Positions 32,264-43,745 of a stretch of DNA of 64,000 nucleotides are shown piece by piece (the first letter of the stretch is position 1; every line of letters begins with the position of its first letter). The translations under genes were made by a program, and so were the position numbers. The notes under the pieces were generated by a model. The model did no database searches. It was not told the DNA's origin and saw only the letters and a list, made by a program, of their open reading frames with translations. This DNA comes from Chamaecyparis obtusa. Lineage: Eukaryota > Streptophyta > Pinopsida > Cupressales > Cupressaceae. The stretch is from positions 586,001-650,000 of the forward strand of contig BSBK01000525.1 in NCBI GenBank assembly GCA_027943335.1. The letters are read 5' to 3'.

Positions 32264-33850
32264 AGTATATCTCTTCTAGTAGATGGATTTATTCTTGTTT
32301 ACTGTTATAAGGTAGAAACAAAGAATAAATTTATGGAAAAAAGATGCCCTAGTTATTTAGGTTTTGACTTCATAGTGGTAGATTGGAGTCCTTCATTTAA
32401 TCCCAATAATATACAGGGAATCAAGGTATTAAGAGAAATTAAATTAACTAATTTACTGGTGGAATTATCGATTAAGGAAATCTTTCAAAAAAATAAGGGA
32501 TAAGTTAGGTTTTTATGAAAGAACTATTATCACCAAATATCCACAATAAGATGCAATCCTCTTAGTGGAGATGGACATCTCAATTAAAATGCTTCCCCAA
32601 TTATTGATTCAAAGTAGAGCCAACAAGTTCCTATTAAAACCTAGTATAATGCCATGATTAGTTATAAACTATATTCAAATTTAGGATCAGGCAAGGCCTA
32701 ATCAGACTCAAACAGCCCCCCCAAAGGAATTCACATTATCTTCAATGAAATAGGGGGTGGTTTCTTGATTAATCTTTCAGTTAACCTTCCAACAGATCCC
32801 TTGGATTCAAGGTATCTTGAGAAGAAACATCAAACATCTAAAATGAGCAATCATACTATGAAAAAAATCACTATTCAAGAACAAAACATATCCATTACAG
32901 AGGAAGGGAAGATTACAAAAGTAAAAGAGTTTGGTAAAAAGGCAAGCCAATGCCAAATGATAACAAATGGTAATAAAGATACAGGGAATCAGGGGGTTTT
33001 GCTCTTAAGCAGTCTAGAATAGAATGATACTTCAAAATCTAACATGGATAACACAAACAATAATATTTCAATAATACTCCCTAGCAGTTCCCCATCTTCA
33101 TTAAATATTAGGGAAAAAAGCCCGAGCACTCTAAAAACAATTTCAGATCCTAAAAATGAACCTAAGAACACTTCTATTAATACATCACCCAACAAAATGG
33201 ATTTCATTTAAGAAGAAGTGAGGAATGAAATAAGAGGTTATTCACAACCATCATTGAAGGAAAAAGTAATGTAATTAAACCTCAAAAATTTAGAGGGACA
33301 CAATGGAGACTCAGATTTGTGCTCGAAGAGAATAGGAGAAAAGGTCAAATCTTTTGGAGAGATGGTGGTAAACGCTAACTAAACTCCAAAGACTAGTGAC
33401 AACCCTAATATGGTCCCATCAGATGATTCAAAAAACTCAAAATATGAAGATGAAAAAATTAAAGAAGTAAATACAATATCAAATTTTATTTGGGAATCAT
33501 TAATTGAGGAATTAATGGAATAATTTTTGGATGAGATATGTGATCCAGAATAATTAAATTGTCAGAAGGAGCTCCTAGTTGAGGGTATCGACTTGAATAT
33601 TGACACCTTAGGGGGATTCAATAGAAGAATTGTCAATAAATTTGGAGATTAAGGCATCACATAATCAAGAATCTCAAGGCATTGCCTAGTTCAAAGATAG
33701 TAAGAAATCCCTAGATTGTGCAAAAAAAGTAAGGAAATGAGGAAGAAAGCCTAATGTAGAATTAAGAGGTTTGGCAGGGGAAGCTACTAGATAGGTCAAC
33801 ATTACATTCATTTTGAATGCAAGAAAGGGGAAGAGGCTTCCCAAAGAGCC
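32264..33850 (+). pseudogene. LINE ORF1, 3' segment
   Basis: Resumes the ORF1 frame after S2 with SLLVDGFILVYCYKVET, then GFDFIVVDWSPSFNP, which resembles the DUF4283-type domain of plant L1 ORF1 proteins (a -W-P-F-P phrase after a hydrophobic strand). A long Lys/Asn/Ser-rich region follows (open at 32765-33022). I see no CCHC knuckle. Stops and frame changes are scattered to 33850. It is followed directly by the ORF2 ATG. Confidence 0.6.
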
Positions 33851-34131
33851 ATGAATGTGCTTTCATGGAATGTTAGGGGCATGAATTCCCCTAACAAGCA
33901 GTGGTTAATAAAATGCTACATCAAAATTCACAACCCAGAGATTATGTTAATTCAAGATACAAAGTTAGATAACATATAGTTAGGGAATTTTAAAAAGAAA
34001 TTAGGACTGAGGGAAATTGAAGCCTCACCAAAAATAGGAGCATTGGGTAGCTTGGCAATTATCTGGGATCCTCAAAGTATATCAATCAACATAATACAGA
34101 GGAGAAAATTTAGGATGAGTGGAACGATCAA
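33851..34131 (+). pseudogene. LINE ORF2 endonuclease, N-terminal part
   Basis: The ATG at 33851 gives MNVLSWNVRGMNSPNKQ, the hallmark start of an APE-type L1 endonuclease, followed by IMLIQDTKLD (the catalytic Glu of the usual Q-E-T-K is Asp here) and LGSLAIIWDP. In an active LINE it nicks the target. The reading stops at the solo LTR inserted at 34132 and continues at 39282. One TAG interrupts it near 33980. Confidence 0.85.
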
Positions 34132-36176
34132 TGTAATGTCCCCGCTAGGGAACCCATAAGGAATCAGGTCTTAAGACCAAAAATTGCAACTAACAAATTT
34201 TTTTCCTAACATTACATCATTACTACTTCACATGTACATTCCTTAAGGTTCCCTTAATGAATTCATTTACTAACATATTTACATTACTTATCCAAATTGA
34301 ATTTCATTTCCTTTCTTTACTTTCACATTTTAGAACTTAAGAGATAGGGTAAGAAAATAACATTTCATTTGAAATTATATTTCTTTACTTTATATACTAA
34401 TTTCATTTCTCCTTCCTACACATTGAATAACTATTCATTACAAATTACATTTTAACCTTAGCATAATAAACATTTTCTTTCATTGCAACAAAGGAGAGAT
34501 AGAAAAGATCATTCAACATTACATCATATATTTCCAACTTTGTTCTTTCAAATAATAACCCTTGAAATCAAGCCTAGAACTATCCCTCCCAATTACATTG
34601 CTTTTCTTTTAAATTACATGTTTTTGATAATAGATCTCATAATAGTAGGTACATGATTGGCCCAAAGGCATTACAACATATCTTTACATCTTTACTTTCA
34701 GTACAATAATACAATATAAAGGTCTTGATAGAATTGAACATATCCAAGTCACAAACCACGAACAAGACCTCAAATATTTCTTGCCACCCAACCATGTGAA
34801 ACTGGTGAAGTTCCACCCCCCATGCTAGGAGATAGAACCAAGATACTCACAAGGCCCTAAGCAATCTAAGGTTCAAAAGATAAAGAAATCCAAGACTCAA
34901 AAAGAACATAAAATATCACCATACTATAACATAGAGGTCAAGGTTCTAGGATACCACCTAAGTGAGTGTCATCACACAACCTGTGTATTAGGATCCACCC
35001 TGGAAACCATGTAACCCTAGTCCCCCCTTTATGAATAGGTATCTACCTTGGAAATTACCCATGGTCTCGGTACTCCAACAGGACTATGTGGACATTAATA
35101 TGTTTTCTTTCATTATCTTTTGTTTCCCCCCTTTCCAGGTTAATTTTTAATGTTATCACTTTTTACAAACCCACCCATAGGATCATCTGGAAACCACTTT
35201 AGGGTTCCAACACCTATGGTGAGCCACTCACTTAGGGTTCCCATTCCCTTACCCCATCACAAGCCAAAGATACAAAATAACACTTCCATGTCCTGATCCA
35301 TAGGTTTAGGAAACTCCCCTATGCACTCAGGTCCTCAGAGTGAGTCCTAACCCTAACCATATACATAACAGGAACCATTGGAAGGATGTTTATCATAAGA
35401 CACCTCAAAGAAAAACACAAGACCTGCCACATGCATACATACAACTTTCCACAACTTATTTATAGGTCTAGAGAACCCTCTTGTGCACACAGGCCACCGA
35501 GACGAGTCCTAGCCTCATAAACTAAGCTCGATTATATGCCAAGTGAAAAACATAATAAGTACACCATAAAATATCAAAAAATAAAGTAATGAACATACAT
35601 AGGGGATAAAAACTTCCACATGAATTAACAAAACATTATGATAAACTTAAAGCAATAAAATGAACATTAAAAAATGCAGACAAAGACCAAGATCAAGCAT
35701 GGAAGATATAGACCAATCCCCAAGCCAAACATGTACCCAACACTGAAATCCATGACTCTAAAGTTTCCACAATAGGTCTAAATAGAAAATGAAAGTAATA
35801 TAAATTATAAATTAATAAATATTGATGGGAAAAGATTGTACTATGAACTAATGAACCTGCAGGAATCTATGCATGACTATTGCTATATGACTGTCATAAA
35901 AATATAGTCTCAGTATCGTAGGCATAAATTTTTTTTGAACTGTTGGATTTTGCTAATTTTGATATATGTTTGATAAAACCTAATTGCACACAGTCTCACT
36001 GGAGAGATTTTAAAAATAATGTCTGGTTCAAAAGTTATGAATAATATAGTATGGGTATATAAAAACAAACTAGAATACTTTGTCTATTTTCAATTAACAT
36101 ATTTTTCATTATCATCCTAATTATTAATCAGATCATATGAATAATATAAACATTTAATAACACACACACACATTCA

Positions 36177-36201
36177 TATATATATATATATATATATATA
36201 T
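36177..36201. repeat. (TA)n microsatellite
   Basis: About 12 TA units after a short CACACA run. Confidence 0.9.
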
Positions 36202-36542
36202 CAAATTAAAATCATATAATTAACCATAGACTTCCAAGAAGAGTTTTGACAAAGGAAATTAATAAACCATGTCATTAAACTTCCTACACATAGTATATGT
36301 TCTCAATAATAGTTAATCCATAAACATATATAACTAGAGAATATTGATATATCATAAGAACACACTATTAATTTCCAAAATACACATAGGAGAATTGGAG
36401 AATTCATCCTAGTATAGACCCTACCTAGGGTGCTGCGGAGAAATTCTCTTCTCTTGACTGGAGACTCTCTAAAAATTTTCAAGCCTTGAGTAGATAGCCT
36501 CCTGGAAAGCTTCATTTGGTAATCAAACTCTAACAATCCACA

Positions 36543-37637
36543 TGTTGGAAATATTCAGGAGTTAACCGAGTTACTGAGAGGGGAGGGGTGAATCAGTAAC
36601 TCCAAATTTTCTTTCAATTTTAACATGTAATTTACCTTTTAACCTTTGCATACAGAAAGCATGAAACTTAAAAACATTTACAATAATGACACATAGATTT
36701 GGTTACCCAGAAACCTTCCAAAAGAAAGTAAAACTGGGGTGGGGATGAAACCCACAAAGCTTTAATACTGCAGAATAAAGTTAGCCGGTTAAGGCTTACA
36801 ATTTGATCACTTCTGATGATCTGCCCTGTTAGGAGCAATAAGGATTGCTAAATCCACCCTGTTAAAGGATTTACAAACATACAATGAAGTATGCACTCGG
36901 TAAAGAGATTTTTACAAAGACTGTTAAGTCTACCCAGTTAAAGGATTTAGTACTGATTCACCTGTTAGAATGAAACAGTAGATCTCTTCTTTGCAACTGG
37001 ATTGCTGATTGAGATTCGCTGATGTACTGATCACCTTCTGTGATGAATTTGTCTTTGCTGTATCTTATACTTCTGAAGCCTTCTGTAATTCGCTTATCTC
37101 TGTCTTTCTTTTTCTTTCACATATATTCTATTTCATACATTTTATTACTTTTACAACATTGTTTATATACAAGTCTTAAACAATTAATTACAATTACAAT
37201 TATACAGTCAGCTTGACAAATAAACTTAAGTGCTACTAAGTCGGCCCAAGTATGGTTACACGGTTCCTGCAAAATGACTCGGTGACTTTCTGATACTCGG
37301 CGTCCACTGCATTACTCGGCATCGTCATGCACTCGGTAGAAGTGAAGGCACGGTTCATACTGATCACTCGGTAGGTTTTGAACTCGGTAAGTACTGGTGA
37401 CTCGGTAGACATGATGTTACTCGGTTTACACTGTCTTATTCGGTTTGCTCGGTTTCCACTGTCTGCTCGGTTTGTACTGTCTGCTCGGTTTGCACTGTCT
37501 GCTCGGTTTGCACTGTCTGCTCAGTTTGCACTGTCTGCTCGGTTTGCACTGTCTGCTCGGTTTGCACTGTCTGCTCGATTTGTACCCAGAATGCAAATAA
37601 GTGTTGTCACTAGTGGCAATTCTGCTTAATGCCAACA
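36543..37637 (-). mobile_element. Solo LTR of the S1 family, nested in the long solo LTR
   Basis: Opens TGTTGGAAATATTC and closes TTAATGCCAACA, 1,095 bp, and aligns throughout with the S1 LTRs. A perfect target repeat CCACA sits at 36538-36542 and 37638-37642. The distal part contains an expanded 18-bp array. Confidence 0.95.
37425..37580. repeat. 18-bp minisatellite (CTGCTCGGTTTGCACTGT)
   Basis: About eight tandem copies with single-base variants. The same CTCGGT..ACTGT phrase appears as scattered, non-expanded copies in the S1 LTRs. The long mirror ORFs across this stretch on both strands are artefacts of the 18-bp (6-codon) period. Confidence 0.95.
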
Positions 37638-38493
37638 CCACATACACTTGTTTTCACTAAATAGAGACTCAAAAACTTCAAATAAATTTTTAGAAAAATA
37701 ATTACAGACAACTCCCAAAAATCTCCCATAAATTCTCTCCCCTCAACAACACAAAAACTTCAATTATTTATCCTCCAACTATGTGGTTGGAGGAGTTTCT
37801 TTACAGGAAGCAACTTCTCCAACTTCCATAGTTGGTTGAAAAATCAAACCAATTATTCTTGTAAGCACTTAACAAAGTTTTAATAAATTTAATTAAAATA
37901 GCTTAAAAAGAAAATCATAACAAGAAAGTCAAACAAATAACTTTTAAGGAAAACACATAGCACACAAAAAAACCAACTAGCCTAACTTCTAGGAGGTCTC
38001 GAGTTCAACTCCCTCCTAGATAGCTTGTTTTAATACAAAGAGCATTTCTTTTATTAATTACTATTTTTACTTTTTGTCTAATACATTAATATACTTTAAT
38101 TACCATTTACACAATCAATAAAATCATATAAATATTATTATTTATATAAGCATGGGTATATGCGTGTGCACCCACATATACATATACATATATAACATAC
38201 ATTCAATTATAACACATATATAATAAATATATATACATATATTTACAAGGATAAATCTAACTCACATCATTAATCTCAAAACAACATAAAATCATAAATC
38301 ACAAGACCACATCACATGCTACATTCAGATGCCCCAGCTAGGCCTAAACATAACTCTAAGTTCACGGGTAACCTTGAGAGTAATCTTGGTAATATCTCCA
38401 CACAACAATAGTTCGAGGATTGTGAAGGCACGCTCAGACCTGTGTAGCTAGGTGGAGTTGATGCCTAGTACTTGCATCCTGCAACACCAACCA

Positions 38494-38519
38494 ACATATA
38501 CATATACATATACATATAC

Positions 38520-38600
<81 letters not shown>
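38494..38600. repeat. (CATATA)n/(TACA)n followed by (TA)n
   Basis: Short CATATA and CATA units to about 38533, then about 33 TA units. The tyrosine/isoleucine ORFs on both strands are repeat artefacts. Confidence 0.95.
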
Positions 38601-38603
<3 letters not shown>

Positions 38604-39276
38604 AGACAATGGAAAACAAGGATGGAGAGTGTGACATCATGTGGACCTCTTGTAGGAGTAACTATGACTGCCTCCCCTTATCCTACACTCACATCAGACA
38701 GTGACATCAACAAAGCATGATTGGATTAGTGTGGTTAGTACTAGAATAATCTTTTTTCCATATTGTATAACTAGAATGCATCAAAACATATTCATGTAAA
38801 TGTAAATCATCTATTAACTTTGAAAAACCCATTTAGCCATCAGGCATGTACTCAAAATGTCTCATTATCAAAACAAGATAAACAAATCATATAACCCTAA
38901 ATGTATTAATCATATCTAATCCCAAGTAACATTATTAGAGAAGATAACAGATCCAACCCTTCAGTGATTATAATTAATTAACCTAAGGTAAACATAAATA
39001 TTAATAATGAGTATTTCACAAAGAAGCATATAAGTCTATTAGGTGATCCTTTTAGTATTAAGATCCTAAACTATCATTGACACACAAGAAGATATAAAGG
39101 ACATACTTATGTAAATATTATTATTTCCCAAATTAAAATATGAAGTTATCATGATTAGTAAGAAATCATCTCAAGAAAGATCATTCTCTTACAAAATAAC
39201 CAAGAAATCACTTATAGCATGATCTAACTCCCTAGTGAGCATAACCAAAATTTGTTAGGGTTGGAGGGGCATTACA

Positions 39277-40370
39277 GTCAAGAACTTTAGACTCAATCTG
39301 TCCTTTAATTTAATAAATTTGTATGGTCCAATTCAAACTAAAGAGAAAATTTTAGATTGGAAAGAAATAGAATCATATCTCAATCAAACAAATGACACAC
39401 TTTATTTTCTAGGTGGGGAGTTTAACATGATAACAAAGAATTCTGAGAAAAAAGGGGGTATGAATATCATCCCAGTAGAAACTAGAGACTTCACACAATG
39501 GAGAGATAGGAAATCTCTCTTGGAAATTTTGATAGAGGATGACTCCTTCACCTGGAACAATAGAAGACTATGTTTTTGCAACATAGTAGAGAAATTAGAT
39601 AGATTCTTCATTAAAGGAATCCTGACCAATGTTGATGTTTCACTTATAGCCAACATCCTTTTGGTATCTGGATCAGACCACTACCTGATACTTCTTAACA
39701 TCATAACACAAACTAAGCCAAAAAAATGTGCCTTTAAATTCAAACAAGCATGGTTAAGGGATCTGGAAATCCTTAAGCTTATTAGGTCCTGGTGGTCAGA
39801 ACCTAAGATAGTAGGCTCCAAAATGTATAGATTAGTAAACAAACTAAAGTGGATTAAAAGAAAGTTGTTAGAATGGAACTCATCTAAGTTTGGTAATATC
39901 TTCGAAAGGAAACTAAAACTAGAAACAAAATTGGGAGAAGTTAACTCCCAGGTTATCAAGGAGGGGATGAATGATGACCTATACCATAAGGAGAAGAATT
40001 TACATAAGGATTACAAAGAGATATTGGCTAGACAAGAAATTTTTTGGAAATAAAAATCAAGAGAAACTTTTCTCGAAGTAGGAGATAGAAATACTAATTT
40101 TTTTCACAATAGCACCAAACAAGAAGAAACACTAATAGGATTTGATGTATTATTAATGACAAGGGAAAAACCATAGAAGATTCTGAAGGTATAGTTGCAA
40201 AATCAGTAAATGATTTTGATAACATTCTAAATAATAGGGACTCTTCGAATTTAGGTTTTCAAGAAAAACTTCTTAGAAACATTCCTAAAGTTGTAACAAA
40301 AAAACATAACCAAATTTTAACTAGAAAATTTACCATGGACAAGATTTATTATTCCTTAATGCAAATGAAT
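39277..40370 (+). pseudogene. LINE ORF2 endonuclease C-terminus and linker
   Basis: Resumes with NLYGPIQTKEKI, LGGEFNMI (usual G-D-F-N, Asp to Glu), SFTWNN, LDRFFI and SGSDHYLILL, the SDH box that closes APE-type endonucleases. A TAA at 40051-40053 falls in a K-Q-K-S-R context, so Gln is expected. The frame continues to the D-R-N-T-x-F-F-H phrase near 40100 and then shifts. Confidence 0.85.
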
Positions 40371-41091
40371 CCAAAAAATCTTTGGGCCCAGATGGCTTCT
40401 CAGCTATTTTCTTTTAGAAGTGCTGGCACTTTATTGGGAAGGAAGTTACGAAAGCTTTAGAAGGGGTAAGAAACTCAAGGAAAATTCTTCAGGAAGTAAA
40501 TAAAACCTTTATTTCTCTCATTCCCAAAAAAGAGAAACCCACTAGCCTTAATGATTTCAGACCAATTTCTCTATGTAATAATTTATATAAATTGCTTACC
40601 AAAACATTGGCCATTAGACTTCAAAACCTCCTCCCATTGATCATTAGCAAAGAACAAATGGGATGTGTTTAAGGAAGATCCATCTTTGATGGGGTAATCA
40701 TAGCTCAAGAAGCTATCCACTCAATCCTTAAAAATGAGATCCCAAGCATGCTTATTAAATTAGACATAAAAAAGGCATACGACAAAGTCAATTGGAGATT
40801 TCTGTGCAAAAGCATGGAAGGCTTTGGCTTTGCTAAAAGTTGGTTCAACTTAATTTTTGAATGTATTTCCACTCCTAGGATTTTAGTTTTAGTAAATGGA
40901 ACCCCAGAAGGTTTTTCTAGTATATCTAGAGGTCTTAGGCAGGGAAACCCTATCTCCCCATTTCTTTTCATAATCATGGCAGAAGCTCTAGGTAGGGCAA
41001 TCTCAAAAGAAAAGGAAAATGGGGCTATTGAGGGAATTTCAATTACTAGTAACTTGGATCCCACTACTCATCAGCATTTTGTTGATGATAC
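40371..41091 (+). pseudogene. LINE ORF2 reverse transcriptase, N-terminal part
   Basis: Readable RT blocks: KSLGPDGFSAIFF, ISLIPKKEKPT, DFRPISLCN, a GRSIFDG phrase, then 40748-41091 with LIKLDIKKAYDKVNW, GLRQGNPISPFLF and the catalytic box FVDDT. The frame breaks exactly inside the catalytic region because an LTR is inserted after GATAC at 41087-41091. One TAG falls at a Trp position near 40416. The family copies LINE RNA at the nicked target. Confidence 0.9.
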
Positions 41092-42233
41092 TGTTGGAAA
41101 TATAGATGTAGAAACTGAGAGGGGGGGTGAATTAGTTTACCACAAAATATTACCACTGATCCCTTAGATGTCCTATTAAATTATTTACTACTGACATACA
41201 GAGAAATGCTGAAAATCGGTAATTGCAGAGAGTGTTAATTATAACTATTCTTAAGCATTCATCAATGATTAACATGCATGAATAAAGAAAATACCATAAC
41301 CACAAGAGACACCATATTTAACATGGAAACCCAATATGGGAAAAACCACCAATGTAACTAGTTACTAATTTTCACTCTTCTGAAGTGATGCCCTGTTAGG
41401 AGCCAACCCGATAAAAGGTTACAAAACACACTATTAGGTGTGACCTTGTTAGAGGATTTAATCACCCTGCTAGGAGTGGCCTTGTAAGAGGTCTTGAAAC
41501 AATTCAATAGAACCGTCACCTTGTTAGAGGATTTACAAAATGGCTATTAAACCAACTTGGTTAGGAGATTTTGAAATCATTGCTACAATGGTAAGAAAGT
41601 AACAATGAAGTGACCTAAATAGTGATGTAACTGAATTGCTGATTACAGATCTCTGTTCTACTTCACTAGATCCTTCTTGATCAAATATATCTCTACTGCT
41701 CTTCAAGGATATCTAACCATCCTTCAAAATTTGCTCATACTATTCTTCTCTTTCATTTTTTTTTCTTCCTCATAATTCACAACTTGACCTTCTATATATA
41801 TACCATTAGGATTGTCAAGTCAGCACTAATAATTATTACAAAACATTACTAATCATTACAACAGTCGGCAAGAATAAACCAACTTTATTTCTCACATTGA
41901 CAAAATCCTTTACTGGGCCGACCTTGCTCGGTAAACATTAATCTGAAAAAGATTTCCTTTGGAGACCGAGAGAACTCGGTAAGTACTACGAATTCTTCAA
42001 CAGCCTTTGGAGACTAAGTGAACTTGGTAGACACTAACTTTCCTTTGATAACTAAGGAAGCTCGGTTAACACTATTTTATGCCATACTTTTCTTTTGACA
42101 CCGGAGAGGTCTCGGTAGACATTGGGAACTGCTTTGCTGACCGACTAAGCTGACAATTGATATGACATTAGTGTGACATCAAAGACAACACATAATCATT
42201 CCAACAATCTCCTTTAGACAATTGTATCCAATA
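41092..42233 (-). mobile_element. Solo LTR (S1-related) plus 27-bp tail, inserted at the LINE RT catalytic box
   Basis: The LTR opens TGTTGGAAATATAG and closes CATTCCAACA at 42206 (1,115 bp). It is followed by 27 bp that begin like an S-family PPT (ATCTCCTTT) and end TATCCAATA. The perfect target repeat GATAC is at 41087-41091 and 42234-42238, so the tail belongs to the insert. CTCGGT-type short repeats near 41930-42120 and the GGGGGGGTGAATTAG start link it to the S1 family. Confidence 0.85.
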
Positions 42234-43140
42234 GATACCCTTTTATATGGAGCCAGTAATAGGAAAGAAGCAAGAGGTTTTAGGAAGATTCTAGAGACAT
42301 ACTATAAGGCATCAGGACAAGAAATCAATCCAGACAAATCAGACATCTTCTTCTTCAATACTGATATTGAAACTAAAAAATACATTTATAGGATCCTTAA
42401 TTTTAATCAAGGTAAGCTTCCTTGTAAATACCTGGGTCTTCCCTTAGTTAAGGACAATAGAACTACTAATATATGGAATCCCATTATTGACAAGATAAAA
42501 AATAGAATAGGCTCATGAAATGGAAGATGGCTATCCTTTGCTGGCAAAACAACCATGGTGAGGTTAGTCTTGGTAGCTATGCCAACTTACCATTTATCTT
42601 GTATGCATCTTCCCTCAAATAAAAGATCAAAAATCACCAAGAATTTAAGGACATTTTTTTGGCAAGAGAGCAATGAAAATAAGAAAATCACTTTAATATC
42701 ATGGGATAATATTTGTAAACCAAAAGAGGAGGGTGGGTTGGGTCTCAAAAACTTAGGGGTCCAAGGATGGGCCCTAGGAGCCAAACTTCTATGGAGACTC
42801 ATTAGAAACCCAGAGGCTAAATCGGAAAAAATACTTATTCACAAATATTTGAAAGACAATTCTCCCATTAACATTTTTAGAGAATCAAATCCTCCAAAAG
42901 GATCAAGAATATGGGAATTTATGATGAAATGAAGATATATAATTATGGAAAAATTAACTTGGTGCCCAGGTTTGAGAGAAGAAGTGTTGTTATGGGATGA
43001 CTCATGGGGTGGTTATGAGGTATTATCCAAGAGTTTAAACAACCCTTCCCTCATTAATATATTGAAGGAAAAGAATGGTCTCTTTCTCAAAGACTATATC
43101 ACTTTCAATGGGGAAAAATGGATCTGGAAATCCTTTTAAA
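42234..43140 (+). pseudogene. LINE ORF2 reverse transcriptase, C-terminal part
   Basis: Continues after GATAC with TLLYGAS, then SGQEINPDKSDIFF, CKYLGLPLV, a GRWLSFAGKTTMV phrase, and WDNICKPKEEGGLGLKNL with LLWRLIRNP. These are the usual palm-thumb landmarks of plant L1 RT. Stops near 42518 and 42932 separate otherwise consistent reading in one frame. Confidence 0.9.
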
Positions 43141-43145
43141 AAATT

Positions 43146-43745
43146 GTGATTTCATGCTCTGAGGAGACAACAATCATGGATATTCTTAAGAACAGAAAGA
43201 TTTCACTAGAAAACTCAAAAGATACATTAGTATGGGATGGATCTAAGTTAGGAGAATACAACACAAAGGATGGCTATAAGATCATTGTCCAAAACTATAA
43301 TAGATCCATAACCACTTTACCAATCCACTTGTGTTGGGACAAAACTTGTTCACCGAACACAAGTTTTTTCACATGGCTGGTATTGAATTACAAAATTTTA
43401 ATCATAGATAGATTTAAGAAACTAGGCTTCTCTAGATTTAGTAGATGCCCACTCTATGAAAATAGTGAAGAAGATGTAGACCACCTTTTCTTAAACTACC
43501 CCAATACTAATCTTTGTTGGTATTGGTTGTAGGGGAACTTGGGGTGGTCCTCAACTTTCCCCCAATCCCTCAAAGAAATGATGCAAGCATGGCCAATCAT
43601 TAAAAAGAGGAGTATATTTTCCAACCTATGGATTATTTCTCCCTCTATTTTAGTATGCGAAATTTGGAAAGAATCTAATGGGAAAATTTTCAAAGAAGAA
43701 AAACTAGAATGTAAATAGCTATGCAATAAAATTGAAGCTGCAATC
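43146..43745 (+). pseudogene. LINE ORF2 zf-RVT region
   Basis: Matches the zinc-binding RVT region found between RT and RNase H in plant LINEs: LVWDGSKLGEYNTKDGYK, CWDKTCSPNTSFFTWL, RCPLYENSEEDVDHLFLNY (C..C-less variant with the H-L-F box). It continues past a TAG near 43530 to IWKESNGKIF and is cut at 43745 by T1. CAATC at 43741-43745 is the left target copy. Confidence 0.8.

Larger units (their letters stand above)
34132..39276. mobile_element. Long solo LTR inserted in LINE ORF2 endonuclease
   Basis: The insert opens TGTAATGTCCC and closes GGGGCATTACA, with ATCAA at 34127-34131 and GTCAA at 39277-39281 (one mismatch). Removing it and one target copy restores the LINE text (GTIKNFRLNLS, then NLINLYGP). 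It has no coding capacity. Without the nested 36543-37637 LTR it is about 4.0 kb. The terminal TGTAATG/CATTACA and 5-bp target repeat point to an LTR rather than a DNA transposon. Ends like those of G1 suggest a related gypsy family. Confidence 0.75.

Noticed and set aside
37426..37647. Repetitive proteins on both strands (SARFAL- and QCKPSR-type repeats)
   Set aside because: They are translations of an 18-bp tandem repeat inside a solo LTR.
38434..38720. Ile/Tyr repeat ORFs, also at 59402-59605
   Set aside because: They are translations of TA and CATA microsatellites.
34132..39276. A DNA transposon with TGTAATG/CATTACA terminal inverted repeats
   Set aside because: There is no transposase, the inverted repeats are only 7 bp plus a C-rich edge, and the 5-bp target repeat with TG..CA ends is what an LTR gives.
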